Shown: positions 8,809-18,777, counted from the stretch's first letter. The stretch: DNA of 64,000 bases from a bacterium (GCA_019752925.1 JAIELP010000006.1:434001-498000); one strand, 5' to 3'. Numbers and translations: made by a program. The notes: generated from the letters alone by a model not told the origin.

Positions 8809-8824
8809 TGGCATTTATGTTGCT
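8809..8824 (+). promoter_or_regulatory. Sigma-54 (RpoN) promoter upstream of fliL
   Basis: TGGCA, six bases, then TTGCT match the -24/-12 consensus TGGCAC-N5-TTGC, with exactly 10 bases between the invariant GG (8810-8811) and GC (8822-8823). Transcription would start near 8835, leaving a leader of about 45 bases with a strong AAGGAGG ribosome site. Middle flagellar genes in many polar flagellates are RpoN-dependent, which fits the gene order downstream. Confidence 0.72.
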
Positions 8825-8880
8825 GCTTATAAAGATGGATTGAAAAGTCAGAGTTATAGCTTGTTATCAAGGAGGATAAT

Positions 8881-9417
8881 TTGGCTGAGGAAAAAGCACC
8901 AACGACAGAAACAACAGCCACTCCCGTAAGTACACCTTCGGGTACTAAACCTTATTTATTAATCGGCCTAGTTGTCGTTAATATGCTGGTAGTTGCATTC
9001 GTAGGATTTATGGTATGGAAAGGCCGCAAAGCTGATGAAGCTAAGCCGGGTATTGAAAAAGTTATAGAAGGCGAGCATCAAACGCAAGTTGAAGAGCAGG
9101 CAAAACCCGAAGAAGTGGGTAAAGTCATTCCACTTGAAACTTTCATCGTTAACTTGGCGGGTTCAAAGGGCCGTAAAGTATTGAAAGTAAATATGGAATT
9201 AGAAGTTAAGGGCCAAGAGGTTATACAAGAAATTGAAAATCGCAAAGCTCAAATCCGTGACTTCATTATTATTATCTTATCAAGCAAAAGTTACGACGAA
9301 GTGTCGGCTAAAGAAGGCAAAGACGCGTTAAGAAATGAAATAAAAGACAATATTAATTCGTTTTTAAGTAAGGGCAAAATTATTAACGTTTACTTTACTG
9401 AGTTAATCTACAACTAG
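8881..9417 (+). CDS. fliL: Flagellar basal body-associated protein FliL
   Basis: The 178-residue protein begins with a TTG codon preceded by a strong CAAGGAGG site. It has a Thr/Pro-rich cytoplasmic tail, one transmembrane helix (about residues 26-49: PYLLIGLVVVNMLVVAFVGF) and a periplasmic FliL domain with the typical VIPLETFIVNLA start and a C-terminal helix ending in VYFTELIYN. FliL supports stator units at the motor and raises torque. It is the first gene of the operon and fliM follows after 17 bases. Confidence 0.93.
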   Translation: MAEEKAPTTETTATPVSTPSGTKPYLLIGLVVVNMLVVAFVGFMVWKGRKADEAKPGIEKVIEGEHQTQVEEQAKPEEVGKVIPLETFIVNLAGSKGRKVLKVNMELEVKGQEVIQEIENRKAQIRDFIIIILSSKSYDEVSAKEGKDALRNEIKDNINSFLSKGKIINVYFTELIYN

Positions 9418-9434
9418 TAAGGAAAGGGACGCAC

Positions 9435-10457
9435 GTGAATCAAATATTATCACAGAGCGAAGTTGACGCATTACTAGCAGCCGTAACCGATGGTGATGTG
9501 CCTGCTGGGGGCGCTGGCGGCGGCGGAAGTGGTGGTAGCAGTAACGTTAAAAGTATTAACGGCGGCAATCTTGATAAGAATGTTATTTCCTACGATTTAA
9601 CAAGTCAGGACCGTATAATCCGTGGACGTTTACCTCAACTTGAAGTTATTTACGAGAAATTCATGAGGTCTTTCCGTGTTTCTCTTTCGGCTTCATTACG
9701 CAAAATTGCTTCTATCACTTTAACATCCACTGAGTTTTTAAAATTCGGTGAGTTTATTAATACTTTACCGATTCCGACATGCATGAGCGTTCTACGCTTT
9801 AACAATTTACGTGGTTCTGCATTATTTGTTATCGAAGCTAAGCTGGCCTACGCGTTAGTAGACTCTTTCTTCGGAGGTGCCGATCGTCCATACGCTAAGT
9901 TAGATGGTAAAGAGTTTACGCCGATTGAATTACAGATCGTTAAAAAAGTTGTGGAATTAGCTATTAACGACCTTGAAATTTCATGGTCAACAATTGAAAA
10001 AATCGACTGTTCTTTCCAAAGAACAGAGGTCAATCCACAGTTCGTGGGTATCGTACCACCCACAGACGTTGTTATTGCCTCTACTTTTGACGTCGAACTT
10101 GAACAAGCATCAGGAACTATTTCAATTGTCATTCCTTACTCGACTATCGAGCCTATTAAACAGAAACTTTCGACAGGTTTCCAAGTTGAATCGGATCAAA
10201 CAGATAAAAAACTTTGGACATCTATTATTAAAGAACAGCTTTTAGATACGGATGTAGATATCAAAGTTAATTTAGGTGAAACAGAAATCAAACTTAAAGA
10301 TTTAATGAACCTTAAAATCGGTGATGTTATTCCGTTAACGCAGGATTCTTCGGGAGAATTAGATGTACAGGTTGAAAACGTAAAAAAATTTAAAGGTTAC
10401 TATGGCGTTCATCACGGCACAGTGGCTATGCAGATTACCAGACAAATAGAGAAATAG
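9435..10457 (+). CDS. fliM: Flagellar switch protein FliM
   Basis: The 340-residue protein starts at GTG. The N-terminus ILSQSEVDALLAAV is the CheY-P binding peptide of FliM, followed by an unusual Gly/Ser-rich linker (about residues 26-36), the middle domain that binds FliG, and a C-terminal SpoA domain (about 265-335) that pairs with FliN. It forms the C-ring and sets rotation direction. Located between fliL and fliN as expected. Confidence 0.96.
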   Translation: MNQILSQSEVDALLAAVTDGDVPAGGAGGGGSGGSSNVKSINGGNLDKNVISYDLTSQDRIIRGRLPQLEVIYEKFMRSFRVSLSASLRKIASITLTSTEFLKFGEFINTLPIPTCMSVLRFNNLRGSALFVIEAKLAYALVDSFFGGADRPYAKLDGKEFTPIELQIVKKVVELAINDLEISWSTIEKIDCSFQRTEVNPQFVGIVPPTDVVIASTFDVELEQASGTISIVIPYSTIEPIKQKLSTGFQVESDQTDKKLWTSIIKEQLLDTDVDIKVNLGETEIKLKDLMNLKIGDVIPLTQDSSGELDVQVENVKKFKGYYGVHHGTVAMQITRQIEK

Positions 10458-10469
10458 GGGGATATAAAA

Positions 10470-10820
10470 ATGTCAAACGATCCAATGGATAAAATTGCGG
10501 ACCAGCTTGGAGATATACAGGAAGCCAGCGAAAGCACGGCTCAAACATCAGGTGTTAAAGATAGAAACCTGAATTTAATTTTAGATATTCCTTTAAAGGT
10601 AACGGTGGAATTAGGTCGCACAAAAATGCCGGTCAGTGAGTTGCTGAACTTAACTCAAGGTTCGGTTATCGAGTTAGCTAAGCTAGCCGGTGAACCGATG
10701 GAAGTATTAGTGAACGACAAATTGATCGCACGCGGTGAGGCCGTGGTAGTAAATGAAAAATTCGGTGTGCGTTTAACAGATATTATTTCGCCATCAGAAA
10801 GAATCGAGCAATTAAAATGA
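10470..10820 (+). CDS. fliN: Flagellar switch protein FliN
   Basis: At 116 residues this is a short FliN: about 40 residues of acidic tail and then a single SpoA domain ([22 protein letters not shown] ... [14 protein letters not shown]). With FliM it makes the C-ring and docks the export ATPase complex. GGGGGAT lies before the ATG, and the stop overlaps the fliO start in an ATGA, so translation of the two is probably coupled. Confidence 0.95.
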   Translation: MSNDPMDKIADQLGDIQEASESTAQTSGVKDRNLNLILDIPLKVTVELGRTKMPVSELLNLTQGSVIELAKLAGEPMEVLVNDKLIARGEAVVVNEKFGVRLTDIISPSERIEQLK

Positions 10821-11449
10821 TAAAAAAGTTAGTATTAACTTTCTTTGTATTATGCACGACTGCAGTATCTTTTGCTGAAGAAGCAGCTGTTCAAACAGCT
10901 ACGATTACAGCAGAGGCTCCTGCAGCAGCAGTTGAAGCTGCGGTTCCAGTTGCACAGGCTCCGGCAGAAAAAGCTAAGTTAGCTGAAGATCAAATCCCCC
11001 TTTTGATCGAAGCTGACAAGAAAAATGCTGATGTAGGATCTTCAACTTCAAAAGCTATGATGTCTGCTGTGATTATTTTGGCCTTGTTAGGTACGACTTA
11101 CTACTTTGTACGCAAATACAAAATATCTAATACTATTAACAAATCAAATATGCAGATTAAAGTTTTAACTCAGCACTATTTGGGTCCTAAAAAAAGCTTA
11201 GCTATCATTCATGTGGCAGGCGAATCGATTTTAGTAGGCATTACAGACACCAATATTTCAATGATTAAGTCTTTATCTTTAATTGATGACGAAGTTCCGG
11301 CAGACATGCCTAAAACTTTCAGTGAATCAATGAACCAAAAAGCAGGCGAAGTTGAGCCTATGGTAGACGAATTAGACGAAGAGTTTTCATTTGCAGGTGT
11401 AACCGACACTGTTAGTAAAAAAATTAAATCAATGCGGAGTTTTTCGTGA
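10817..11449 (+). CDS. fliO: Flagellar biosynthesis protein FliO
   Basis: The 210-residue protein has an N-terminal signal peptide, an Ala/Glu-rich periplasmic stretch, one transmembrane helix (about residues 75-95, [19 protein letters not shown]) and a cytoplasmic FliO domain ([20 protein letters not shown]). FliO helps assemble the FliP pore. It overlaps fliN by 4 bases and fliP by 4 bases (GTGA). The assignment relies on both the domain and the position directly before fliP. Confidence 0.9.
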   Translation: MIKKLVLTFFVLCTTAVSFAEEAAVQTATITAEAPAAAVEAAVPVAQAPAEKAKLAEDQIPLLIEADKKNADVGSSTSKAMMSAVIILALLGTTYYFVRKYKISNTINKSNMQIKVLTQHYLGPKKSLAIIHVAGESILVGITDTNISMIKSLSLIDDEVPADMPKTFSESMNQKAGEVEPMVDELDEEFSFAGVTDTVSKKIKSMRSFS

Positions 11450-12189
11450 AACTATTCAGATTTTTAATTCCTATGACTATTTTAATGCTGGGTTCTTGGG
11501 CCTTTGCTCAAGTTACTTTGCCTACATTAAACATGGGATTTAAAACAACTCAGAATCCGACCGAAGTGGTTAATGCGATTAAAATGGTTATGGTTTTAAC
11601 CGTGTTAACATTAGCTCCGGCGATTTTGATTATGATGACAGGTTTTACCAGAATTTTAATCGTACTATCTTTTCTAAGGCAGGCGATGGGCGTGCAGCAG
11701 TTGCCGCCGAATCAGTTGCTGGTAGGTCTTTCATTATTTTTAACTTTCTTTGTTATGGGACCGGCTTTTACCGAAATTAACCAAAAATCCGTGCAACCGT
11801 ATCTTAGTGGTAACCTTGGCCAGGATCAGGCCCTTGAAAATGCATTAGTTCCTTTACGCCGATTTATGTTCACGCAAACACGTGATCAGGATTTGGCTTT
11901 ATTTGTAAAATTAGCCAAAGTTGAACAACCAAAAACCAGAGCCGATGTTCCTACGATCGTGCTGGTTCCGGCTTTTATCGTATCTGAGTTAAAAACAGCA
12001 TTTATGATAGGTTTTATTATTTTTCTTCCGTTTTTAATAATCGATATCCTTGCAGCCAGTGTCTTAATGGCGATGGGTATGATGATGGTTCCTCCTATCG
12101 TAATCTCGTTACCGTTTAAAATTATGTTGTTCGTGTTGGTCGATGGTTGGTCGTTACTTATTGGCTCTATGGTCAAGAGTTTCGGATAA
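11446..12189 (+). CDS. fliP: Flagellar export gate protein FliP
   Basis: The 247-residue protein starts at GTG, has a cleavable signal peptide (ends ...GSWAFA) and the family signatures ILIVLSFLRQAMGVQQLPPNQ and MMMVPPIVISLPFKIMLFV. Five copies form the core of the flagellar type III export pore with FliQ and FliR. It sits in the invariant fliP-fliQ-fliR order. Confidence 0.97.
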   Translation: MKLFRFLIPMTILMLGSWAFAQVTLPTLNMGFKTTQNPTEVVNAIKMVMVLTVLTLAPAILIMMTGFTRILIVLSFLRQAMGVQQLPPNQLLVGLSLFLTFFVMGPAFTEINQKSVQPYLSGNLGQDQALENALVPLRRFMFTQTRDQDLALFVKLAKVEQPKTRADVPTIVLVPAFIVSELKTAFMIGFIIFLPFLIIDILAASVLMAMGMMMVPPIVISLPFKIMLFVLVDGWSLLIGSMVKSFG

Positions 12190-12199
12190 GGGATTATAA

Positions 12200-12475
12200 A
12201 TGAGTGAAGATATCGTAATCACCCTTGGACAGGATGCTTTAAAAACATTGGCGATGTTATCAGCGCCTTTGTTGCTGAGCACCCTCATTATCGGTTTGAT
12301 CGTCAGTATTTTTCAGGCGCTCACACAGATTAATGAAAACACGTTAACCTTTGTTCCAAAAATGATCGTCGTAGCGATCATTTTGATTTTAGCAGGACCT
12401 TGGATGTTGGATACGATGACCTCGTATACAACTAATTTGTTTGAGAATATTGCAACCATAGTAAGAGGACCTTAA
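12200..12475 (+). CDS. fliQ: Flagellar export gate protein FliQ
   Basis: The 91-residue, two-helix membrane protein has the usual FliQ length and the conserved FQALTQINENTLTFVPKM segment linking the helices. It packs around the FliP ring in the export gate. The last base of its stop is the first base of the fliR ATG. Confidence 0.97.
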   Translation: MSEDIVITLGQDALKTLAMLSAPLLLSTLIIGLIVSIFQALTQINENTLTFVPKMIVVAIILILAGPWMLDTMTSYTTNLFENIATIVRGP

Positions 12476-13260
12476 TGTTCAGTTTTTCGCAGCTAAACGA
12501 AGTACAGATACTTTTATTTGCGCTGATTCTTTTAAGAATGTCGGCGTTTGTAGTATCGGCTGCGATTTTCAATACTGGAAATATTTCAGCTCCTTTAAAA
12601 ATTTTAATTTCATTAGTATTTACTATCGTTGTATATCAGAATCTGGCAACGAACCAAGCCTTGGTTCGTTTAAAAGAGTCTCAAGCCGATTTACTATTAT
12701 TAGCAGGACGCGAAGTTCTTTTGGGTTTGGTTCTGGGCTTTATAACCAGATTATTCTTTTTTGCAATTTCAATGGCGGGCGAGCTGGTTTCAATTTCAAT
12801 GGGCTTAGGTCAGGCACAAATGTTTAATCCGATGATGGGTTCTATGAGTAATGCTATGGAGCAGTTTTATTCTGTAATAGCGACTTTAGTATTTTTAGCT
12901 ATGAATGGCCACCACATGATGATCATGGGGATTGTGGAAAGCTTTCAAACCTCGCCAGTGGCTCAGCTGAGCTTTCATTATTCTTCATTCGCAGAAGTGG
13001 TACTGAAAATGCAGAGTTTCTTTATTATCGGCATTAAAATATCGGCACCTATTCTGATTTCAATGATGATAGTCCAGTTAGGTATTGCATTGTTAAGTCG
13101 TGTGGTTCCGCAGATCAATGTAATGGTAACTTCAGCGTCGGTAACAGTTTTGATCGGGTTTGTGATCTTATTTATTAGTTTGCCTCTATTAGTTATGCAA
13201 ATGGCAGGATTAATGGATTTTTCGATGGGTGAGTTTTTTAAGTTTATTAAAGCGATTTAG
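12475..13260 (+). CDS. fliR: Flagellar export gate protein FliR
   Basis: The 261-residue polytopic membrane protein matches FliR, with the conserved EVLLGLVLGFITRLFFFAI and GLGQAQMFNP segments. A single copy closes the FliP5-FliR export helix. It overlaps fliQ by one base; 55 bases separate it from flhB, the widest gap inside this part of the operon. Confidence 0.96.
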   Translation: MFSFSQLNEVQILLFALILLRMSAFVVSAAIFNTGNISAPLKILISLVFTIVVYQNLATNQALVRLKESQADLLLLAGREVLLGLVLGFITRLFFFAISMAGELVSISMGLGQAQMFNPMMGSMSNAMEQFYSVIATLVFLAMNGHHMMIMGIVESFQTSPVAQLSFHYSSFAEVVLKMQSFFIIGIKISAPILISMMIVQLGIALLSRVVPQINVMVTSASVTVLIGFVILFISLPLLVMQMAGLMDFSMGEFFKFIKAI

Positions 13261-13315
13261 TAGTTAGTTAAAATTTAAAGAGTAACAGGAAGTTACAGAA
13301 AGATAAGAAGCTAGG

Positions 13316-14416
13316 ATGGCTGAAGATCAAGAAGAAAAAACCGAACAGGCAACGGACGCGAGGCGGGAAGAATTCCGTAAACGTGGACAGGTTGCTATGA
13401 CGCGCGAATTAAGCACGGCATTGTTCTTTCTTGCGTCTGCCGGAATCATGTACGCTGCTTCAAGATTTTTCATGACGAATGTTGTTGATATTTTTAACCG
13501 CACAATGGGCGGCGAATTGGTTTACACTATTCGTGAGGGAAAAATTACAGAAATTTTAAGTTACATTGGCTATAAACTGTTAATTCTAGTTTCACCTTTA
13601 TTTTTAGTATCATTAATTATCGGCGTAGCTGCGCAGGTTATGCAAACGGGCTTTTTACAGGTGGAGGATGCCTTACAGCCCAATTTGAACAAATTAAATC
13701 CATTAAATAGTTTAGGTCGCATTTTTTCTATGAAGGGTGTGATGGAACTGTTGAAGTCCATCATTAAGCTAGTTGCGATCAGCTGGATTGTGTATTTAAT
13801 CCTAAAAGCTGAAATAACTAAAATCCCATATTTATCAGGTTATGACTTAGAAACTATGTTTTCGTACTTAGGCGTTATTTCATTTAAATTATTGCTGACT
13901 GTTGGTATTTTTATGCTTGTTTTAGCAACAGCCGATTATTTCTTCCAAAGATGGCAGCTTGAAAAAGAAATGATGATGACCAAGCAGGAAATTAAAGAAG
14001 AACATAAATCCCGCGAAGGTGACCCTTTAATTAAAGCTCGTATACGTAAAGTGCAACGTGAAGTTGCCAGCCGTAAAATGATGCTGGAAGTTCCAAAAGG
14101 CGATGTGGTTATTACAAATCCAACTCATATTGCTGTTGTATTAAAATACTCTGATAAATTACCGGCTCCGCAATTAATTGCAATGGGTGGAGATTTAGTA
14201 GCAGAAAGAATAAAACAAATAGCACGTGAGAATAATATCCCGATAGTGGAAAACAAACCTTTGGCGCGCACCATTTTTAAAACACTGAAAATCGGTCAGG
14301 TGATTCCACGTGAATTATTCGTAGCAGTAGCAGAAGTGCTTTCATACGTTTACAGATTACGTCGTAAAAAAAGAAAATCAGGCAACGTTAATAAAAATGC
14401 TGAGCGAGGATTATAA
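13316..14416 (+). CDS. flhB: Flagellar export switch protein FlhB
   Basis: The 366-residue protein has an N-terminal EEKTEQATDARREEFRKRG motif, four transmembrane helices and the autocleavage motif NPTH at residues 268-271 followed by IAVVLKY. Cleavage between Asn and Pro lets FlhB switch export from rod/hook to filament substrates. The C-terminal tail is long and very basic (RLRRKKRKSGN). It is followed after two bases by flhA. Confidence 0.97.
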   Translation: MAEDQEEKTEQATDARREEFRKRGQVAMTRELSTALFFLASAGIMYAASRFFMTNVVDIFNRTMGGELVYTIREGKITEILSYIGYKLLILVSPLFLVSLIIGVAAQVMQTGFLQVEDALQPNLNKLNPLNSLGRIFSMKGVMELLKSIIKLVAISWIVYLILKAEITKIPYLSGYDLETMFSYLGVISFKLLLTVGIFMLVLATADYFFQRWQLEKEMMMTKQEIKEEHKSREGDPLIKARIRKVQREVASRKMMLEVPKGDVVITNPTHIAVVLKYSDKLPAPQLIAMGGDLVAERIKQIARENNIPIVENKPLARTIFKTLKIGQVIPRELFVAVAEVLSYVYRLRRKKRKSGNVNKNAERGL

Positions 14417-14418
14417 GA

Positions 14419-16506
14419 ATGCAACAAATTTTTCATTTTGCAAAAAGATTTGAAAAGTACACAAAAAATACCGATTTGTTCATCGCATTCGGTGTATTGG
14501 CAATTATCGGTGTAATGATAATCCCGTTACCTGCAGTTATGCTTGATATCTCATTAACATTTTCATTAGCTTTAAGTTTATTAATTTTATTAACTTCAAT
14601 TTACGTAACCAGAACTTTAGATTTCACATCATTCCCATCATTACTTTTAATGACGACCTTATTCCGTTTAGCACTGAATGTTGCAACAACTCGTTTGATT
14701 TTATCACATGGTCATGAAGGCCCGCAGGCAGCCGGTGGAGTTATTCAGGCATTTGCCAATGTTATCGTTGGCAATAACTATGTCATCGGATTTATTATCT
14801 TTGCGATTTTAGTTGTTATTAACTTTATCGTAATCACTAAGGGTTCTGGACGCGTAGCTGAGGTTGCAGCCCGTTTCACATTAGATGCAATGCCAGGTAA
14901 ACAGATGTCGATAGATGCGGAATTAAACGCAGGCGCTATCAATGAGGCTGAAGCTAAAAAGCGTCGTCGTGAAATTGAACAAGAAGCAGACTTTTACGGA
15001 GCCATGGATGGTGCGAGTAAATTCGTACGTGGTGATGCTATTGCCGGTATTATTATTACAGTTATTAATATCGTTGGTGGTTTGTTAATAGGAGTTATGC
15101 AAAAGAATTTAGATTTAACGACTGCTGCTAAGTATTACACCATGTTAACAATAGGTGATGGTCTTTTAGCTCAGATTCCGGCGCTTATCATTTCTACAGC
15201 AGCCGGTATTATTGTTACTCGTAGCAGCTCTGGCGAAAACATGGGTACGGAGGTAACAAGTCAGTTATTTGTTAATCCGCGTGCTATATACATTACTGGC
15301 GGCGTACTTGCTGTACTGGCTTTAATTCCTGGTTTACCTATGATTCCATTTTTAACTATGGCGGGTTTATTAGCTGGTTTTGCATGGATCATTGATCAGT
15401 ATAAAAAAGAAACTGTGGATAATGAAAAGAAAAAAGCAGAAGAGCTTCTTACAGCTCCTAAAAAAGAAAATGTGGAAAGCATGTTACCACTTGATATGGT
15501 GGAACTTGAAGTGGGTTACGGTTTAATTAATGTAGTAGATTCTTCTAAATCAGGCGACTTACTTGAGAGAATTGCTTCAATCCGTAAACAATTTGCATTG
15601 GATTTAGGTATCGTGGTTCCGAGCGTTCATATTCGCGATAACTTACAGCTAAATCCGGGCGAATACAGATTTATGATTAAAGGTAATAAAGTTGGCGGTG
15701 GTATTTTAAAACCTGAAGCTCTTTTAGCGATGGACCCTGGTCAAACTTCAGAACAAATTGATGGAATTGCTACAAAAGAACCTGCTTTCGGCTTAGATGC
15801 AGTTTGGATTTCTCCTACTAACCGTGACCGCGCAGAACTAGCCGGCTATACGGTGGTGGATTTACCGACTGTAATGGCCACGCATATTACTGAAATGATC
15901 CGCACTCATGCGCATGAACTGCTGGGACGTCAGGAAGCTTCTACTCTGGTAGATAACTTCAAGAAAACTCATCCAAAAGTTGTTGAAGATCTTATTCCTG
16001 ATGCACTTTCTCTTGGTGGAGTAGTTAAGGTTTTACAAAACTTGTTGCGTGAACAAGTTTCTATCCGTGATTTATTAACAATCTTTGAAACTTTGGCAGA
16101 TGAAGCGGCGAGAACAAAAGATTTGGATTTATTAACTGAATCGGTACGTAAACAGTTATCACGATCTATTACAGCTAAGTACAGTGCTGAAGACGGTGCC
16201 GTAACGGTTATGACATTTGATTCTAAGTTAGAAGAGTTAGTGGCTAATGCATTATTACAAACTGAACAGGGTGTTCAATTAGTTATGGACCCGCAGTCAG
16301 CTTCAAAGATGATTTCAAATATTGCGGCGCAAATTGAAAATCATCCAGAGATAGCTTCTCAACCGATATTATTAACAAGCCCGACAGTTCGTAGACATAT
16401 TTCAAAATTAGTTTCGCGTTTTATACCGCAGTTGATTGTCTTATCACATAACGAGATTACTGCAGATGTGAAAGTTCAGTCCGTTGCCAACGTTGGTTTA
16501 AATTAA
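14419..16506 (+). CDS. flhA: Flagellar export protein FlhA
   Basis: The 695-residue protein has eight N-terminal membrane helices, the conserved FHIPEP-family cytoplasmic loop (GRVAEVAARFTLDAMPGKQ), and a large cytoplasmic domain that binds export chaperones. FlhA forms the nonameric ring under the export gate and couples proton flow to secretion. Length and motif order are normal for the family. Confidence 0.97.
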   Translation: MQQIFHFAKRFEKYTKNTDLFIAFGVLAIIGVMIIPLPAVMLDISLTFSLALSLLILLTSIYVTRTLDFTSFPSLLLMTTLFRLALNVATTRLILSHGHEGPQAAGGVIQAFANVIVGNNYVIGFIIFAILVVINFIVITKGSGRVAEVAARFTLDAMPGKQMSIDAELNAGAINEAEAKKRRREIEQEADFYGAMDGASKFVRGDAIAGIIITVINIVGGLLIGVMQKNLDLTTAAKYYTMLTIGDGLLAQIPALIISTAAGIIVTRSSSGENMGTEVTSQLFVNPRAIYITGGVLAVLALIPGLPMIPFLTMAGLLAGFAWIIDQYKKETVDNEKKKAEELLTAPKKENVESMLPLDMVELEVGYGLINVVDSSKSGDLLERIASIRKQFALDLGIVVPSVHIRDNLQLNPGEYRFMIKGNKVGGGILKPEALLAMDPGQTSEQIDGIATKEPAFGLDAVWISPTNRDRAELAGYTVVDLPTVMATHITEMIRTHAHELLGRQEASTLVDNFKKTHPKVVEDLIPDALSLGGVVKVLQNLLREQVSIRDLLTIFETLADEAARTKDLDLLTESVRKQLSRSITAKYSAEDGAVTVMTFDSKLEELVANALLQTEQGVQLVMDPQSASKMISNIAAQIENHPEIASQPILLTSPTVRRHISKLVSRFIPQLIVLSHNEITADVKVQSVANVGLN

Positions 16507-16528
16507 AGAATAGGTAAAGAGGTCGACT

Positions 16529-17914
16529 ATGCAAGTTAAAAAGTTTGAAGCCAGAAGCATGAAAGAAGCACTTGAGATGATTAAAACTCAGCTCGGACCT
16601 GATGCGATTATTCTTTCAGCGAAAGAAATTACCAAAGGTTTTGGTTTAGGCGGAGAAAGAAGCATTGAAGTTACGGCGGCTTATTCAGAAGCTGTTTTGA
16701 ATAAGAAAAAATTTACTGAATCTAAAATGATGACTGAGCAAAAAGAGAAATTTCAAAAAATTTCTGCTCGTGATCAAAAAGAAATCATGCGTAAAACTAT
16801 TGAACTGCAAATAGCTAAAATGAATCAAAATCAACCTGCAAAAACTCAAAGTTCGACTCCTAAAATTGCAGCAAGTACAATTCCTTACAAAATGACTGAA
16901 AAAAGATACGCAGATATCGATAATGACGGCGCAGATACAGGTTCATCTATGCCTCAAGATGTGGCGGTTACAGAGGTTGCAAAAAAAGCATGGAACGACA
17001 TGGAAGTAACATCTCTTAAGAAAGAAATCGAAACTTTAAAACAAGTTATGACGCAGTTCCAGCAAGTGCCACAAAGCTTCGTGCAAGCTCATCCAGGTGC
17101 AGATTACGGTGTACATTATCAAATGAGTCCGCATTATCAAAAACTGGTAGCTAGTGGCTTAATGCCTGCAATTGCAGGTGATATTATGATGAATTGTCAA
17201 AAGCAGTTATCGCAAGCTCAGCAAGGAAATAAAAATATTGTTGAAAGTTGGGTTGCTAAACAAATTCTGGATACAACACCGATTTCGCATGAAATGAGTG
17301 AGCAGTTTCATTTATTTGTGGGTCCTTCAGGTTCAGGCAAAACAAGTTCATTAATTAAATTAGCCAGCGACATGATTTTAAATCAGCGTAAACGCGTGGC
17401 GATAATTTCTACTGATTGCACAAAAGTAGGTGCAGCAGAACAAATGAAAATTTTTGCGCAGATCTTAAATGTACCGTTTTTATCAATTCGCTCGCAGCAA
17501 GATTGGTCTCACGTCATTCCGCATTTAGATCAGTTAGATCATATCTTAGTGGATTTCGCGGGACTTAATTTACGTAATCAGGAAGAAGTGAACTACATGA
17601 AGCGTATGTCGCCTCCTGTGTTTAAGTCAATGCGTACGCATTTAGTATTATCAAGCTCGGCTAAAGATGCAGATTTAATCGAAGGAGCTAAACGCTATGA
17701 AGCTTTTGGTTTTAACGACGTGATCTTTACAGGTTTAGATGAAGCCAGTCAGCACGGTAATGTTTACAACTTTGTACGTACTATAAATACCCAATTATTT
17801 GCCTTCGGTATTGGTACAAAAGTTCCGGAAGACTTCGAGTATGCAACAGCTGAAAGAATTGTAGATTTGATTTTAAGAATTACTCAAAATAAAAAGCAGG
17901 AAGCAATAGCATGA
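16529..17914 (+). CDS. flhF: FlhF, SRP-type GTPase for flagellar placement, with atypical G motifs
   Basis: The 461-residue protein has the FlhF N-terminus (MQVKKFEARSMKEALEMIK), a variable middle region with a coiled stretch, and an SRP-GTPase domain from about residue 255. Walker A/G1 is intact (GPSGSGKT, 265-272), but G3, normally DTAGR, reads DFAGLN (342-347), and G4, normally TKLDE, reads TGLDE (401-405), so the base-specifying Lys is replaced by Gly. FlhF places the polar flagellum together with FlhG. The identity is certain from position and N-terminus; whether it still hydrolyses GTP normally is open. Confidence 0.93.
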   Translation: MQVKKFEARSMKEALEMIKTQLGPDAIILSAKEITKGFGLGGERSIEVTAAYSEAVLNKKKFTESKMMTEQKEKFQKISARDQKEIMRKTIELQIAKMNQNQPAKTQSSTPKIAASTIPYKMTEKRYADIDNDGADTGSSMPQDVAVTEVAKKAWNDMEVTSLKKEIETLKQVMTQFQQVPQSFVQAHPGADYGVHYQMSPHYQKLVASGLMPAIAGDIMMNCQKQLSQAQQGNKNIVESWVAKQILDTTPISHEMSEQFHLFVGPSGSGKTSSLIKLASDMILNQRKRVAIISTDCTKVGAAEQMKIFAQILNVPFLSIRSQQDWSHVIPHLDQLDHILVDFAGLNLRNQEEVNYMKRMSPPVFKSMRTHLVLSSSAKDADLIEGAKRYEAFGFNDVIFTGLDEASQHGNVYNFVRTINTQLFAFGIGTKVPEDFEYATAERIVDLILRITQNKKQEAIA

Positions 17915-18717
17915 AGATTATCAGTGTAACATCAGGCAAAGGCGGCGTAGGCAAAACATCAGTGGTCAGTAACATGGCTATGGGTTTATCTAAGCTCGGC
18001 AAGAAGGTTTTGATCTTCGACGGCGATTTAGGAATGGCTAACGTAGATATTTTCTTTGGCGTACACCCTCAGAAAAACTTGCAGGATTTAATAGGTGGAA
18101 CTCCTCTTAAACAGTGTTTAACTCCGGTTGCGCAAAATATTGATTTATTGGCGGGTGGCAGCGGCTTATATAATTTGTGTCACTTAAATGCATTTCAACG
18201 CCGCGATATCTTAGCACAGATAGATGAAATGAATTTTATTTACGATTATCTGATTATCGACACGGCTCCGGGCTTACATGATCATGTATTACATTTAAAT
18301 TCGGTAGCAGATGAGTGCATGGTGATTATCACTCCGGATCCATCAAGCTTTACTGATGCTTACGCACTGATTAAAGTGCTGCATCAAAAGCATAAAACAC
18401 AAAAAATTTCGATTATTTGTAATCAAGTGTTGGATGAAAAATCTGGTGCACAACTTTACTTGCGTTTTGCAGACGTGGTTCAACAGTTTTTACCAATTCG
18501 CTTGAATTACAAAAAAACTATTCCCTATGATCAGCAGTTAAAGCTTTCTAATCAATTGCAACGTCTCATTATAAGACAGGACGCAAAATCAGTTTCATCA
18601 CAGGCTTTAAGCTCGTTATGTGCTGAAATAGTGTCTCAAAATCAAATGGACGCCTCGGCGGGCGGAACTGTGCATGGTCTAGACACATTATTTAGACCAG
18701 CCTCTGGTCATGCTTAA
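17911..18717 (+). CDS. flhG: FlhG/FleN, MinD-like ATPase controlling flagellar number
   Basis: The 268-residue protein begins with the deviant Walker A KGGVGKT near residue 11 and has the MinD-type IFDGDLGMANVDIFFG and IIDTAPG motifs. In polar flagellates FlhG limits flagellum number by acting on FlhF and on the master regulator. It overlaps flhF by four bases (ATGA). The N-terminal activator helix of some FlhG proteins (with a DQAxxLR motif) is absent: the protein begins directly with the first beta strand. Confidence 0.94.
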   Translation: MKIISVTSGKGGVGKTSVVSNMAMGLSKLGKKVLIFDGDLGMANVDIFFGVHPQKNLQDLIGGTPLKQCLTPVAQNIDLLAGGSGLYNLCHLNAFQRRDILAQIDEMNFIYDYLIIDTAPGLHDHVLHLNSVADECMVIITPDPSSFTDAYALIKVLHQKHKTQKISIICNQVLDEKSGAQLYLRFADVVQQFLPIRLNYKKTIPYDQQLKLSNQLQRLIIRQDAKSVSSQALSSLCAEIVSQNQMDASAGGTVHGLDTLFRPASGHA

Positions 18718-18777
18718 ACTGTTTGGACTTTTTAGTATTTAACTTATCGGATAACATAGTTTGTAGAGGGGTCATTA

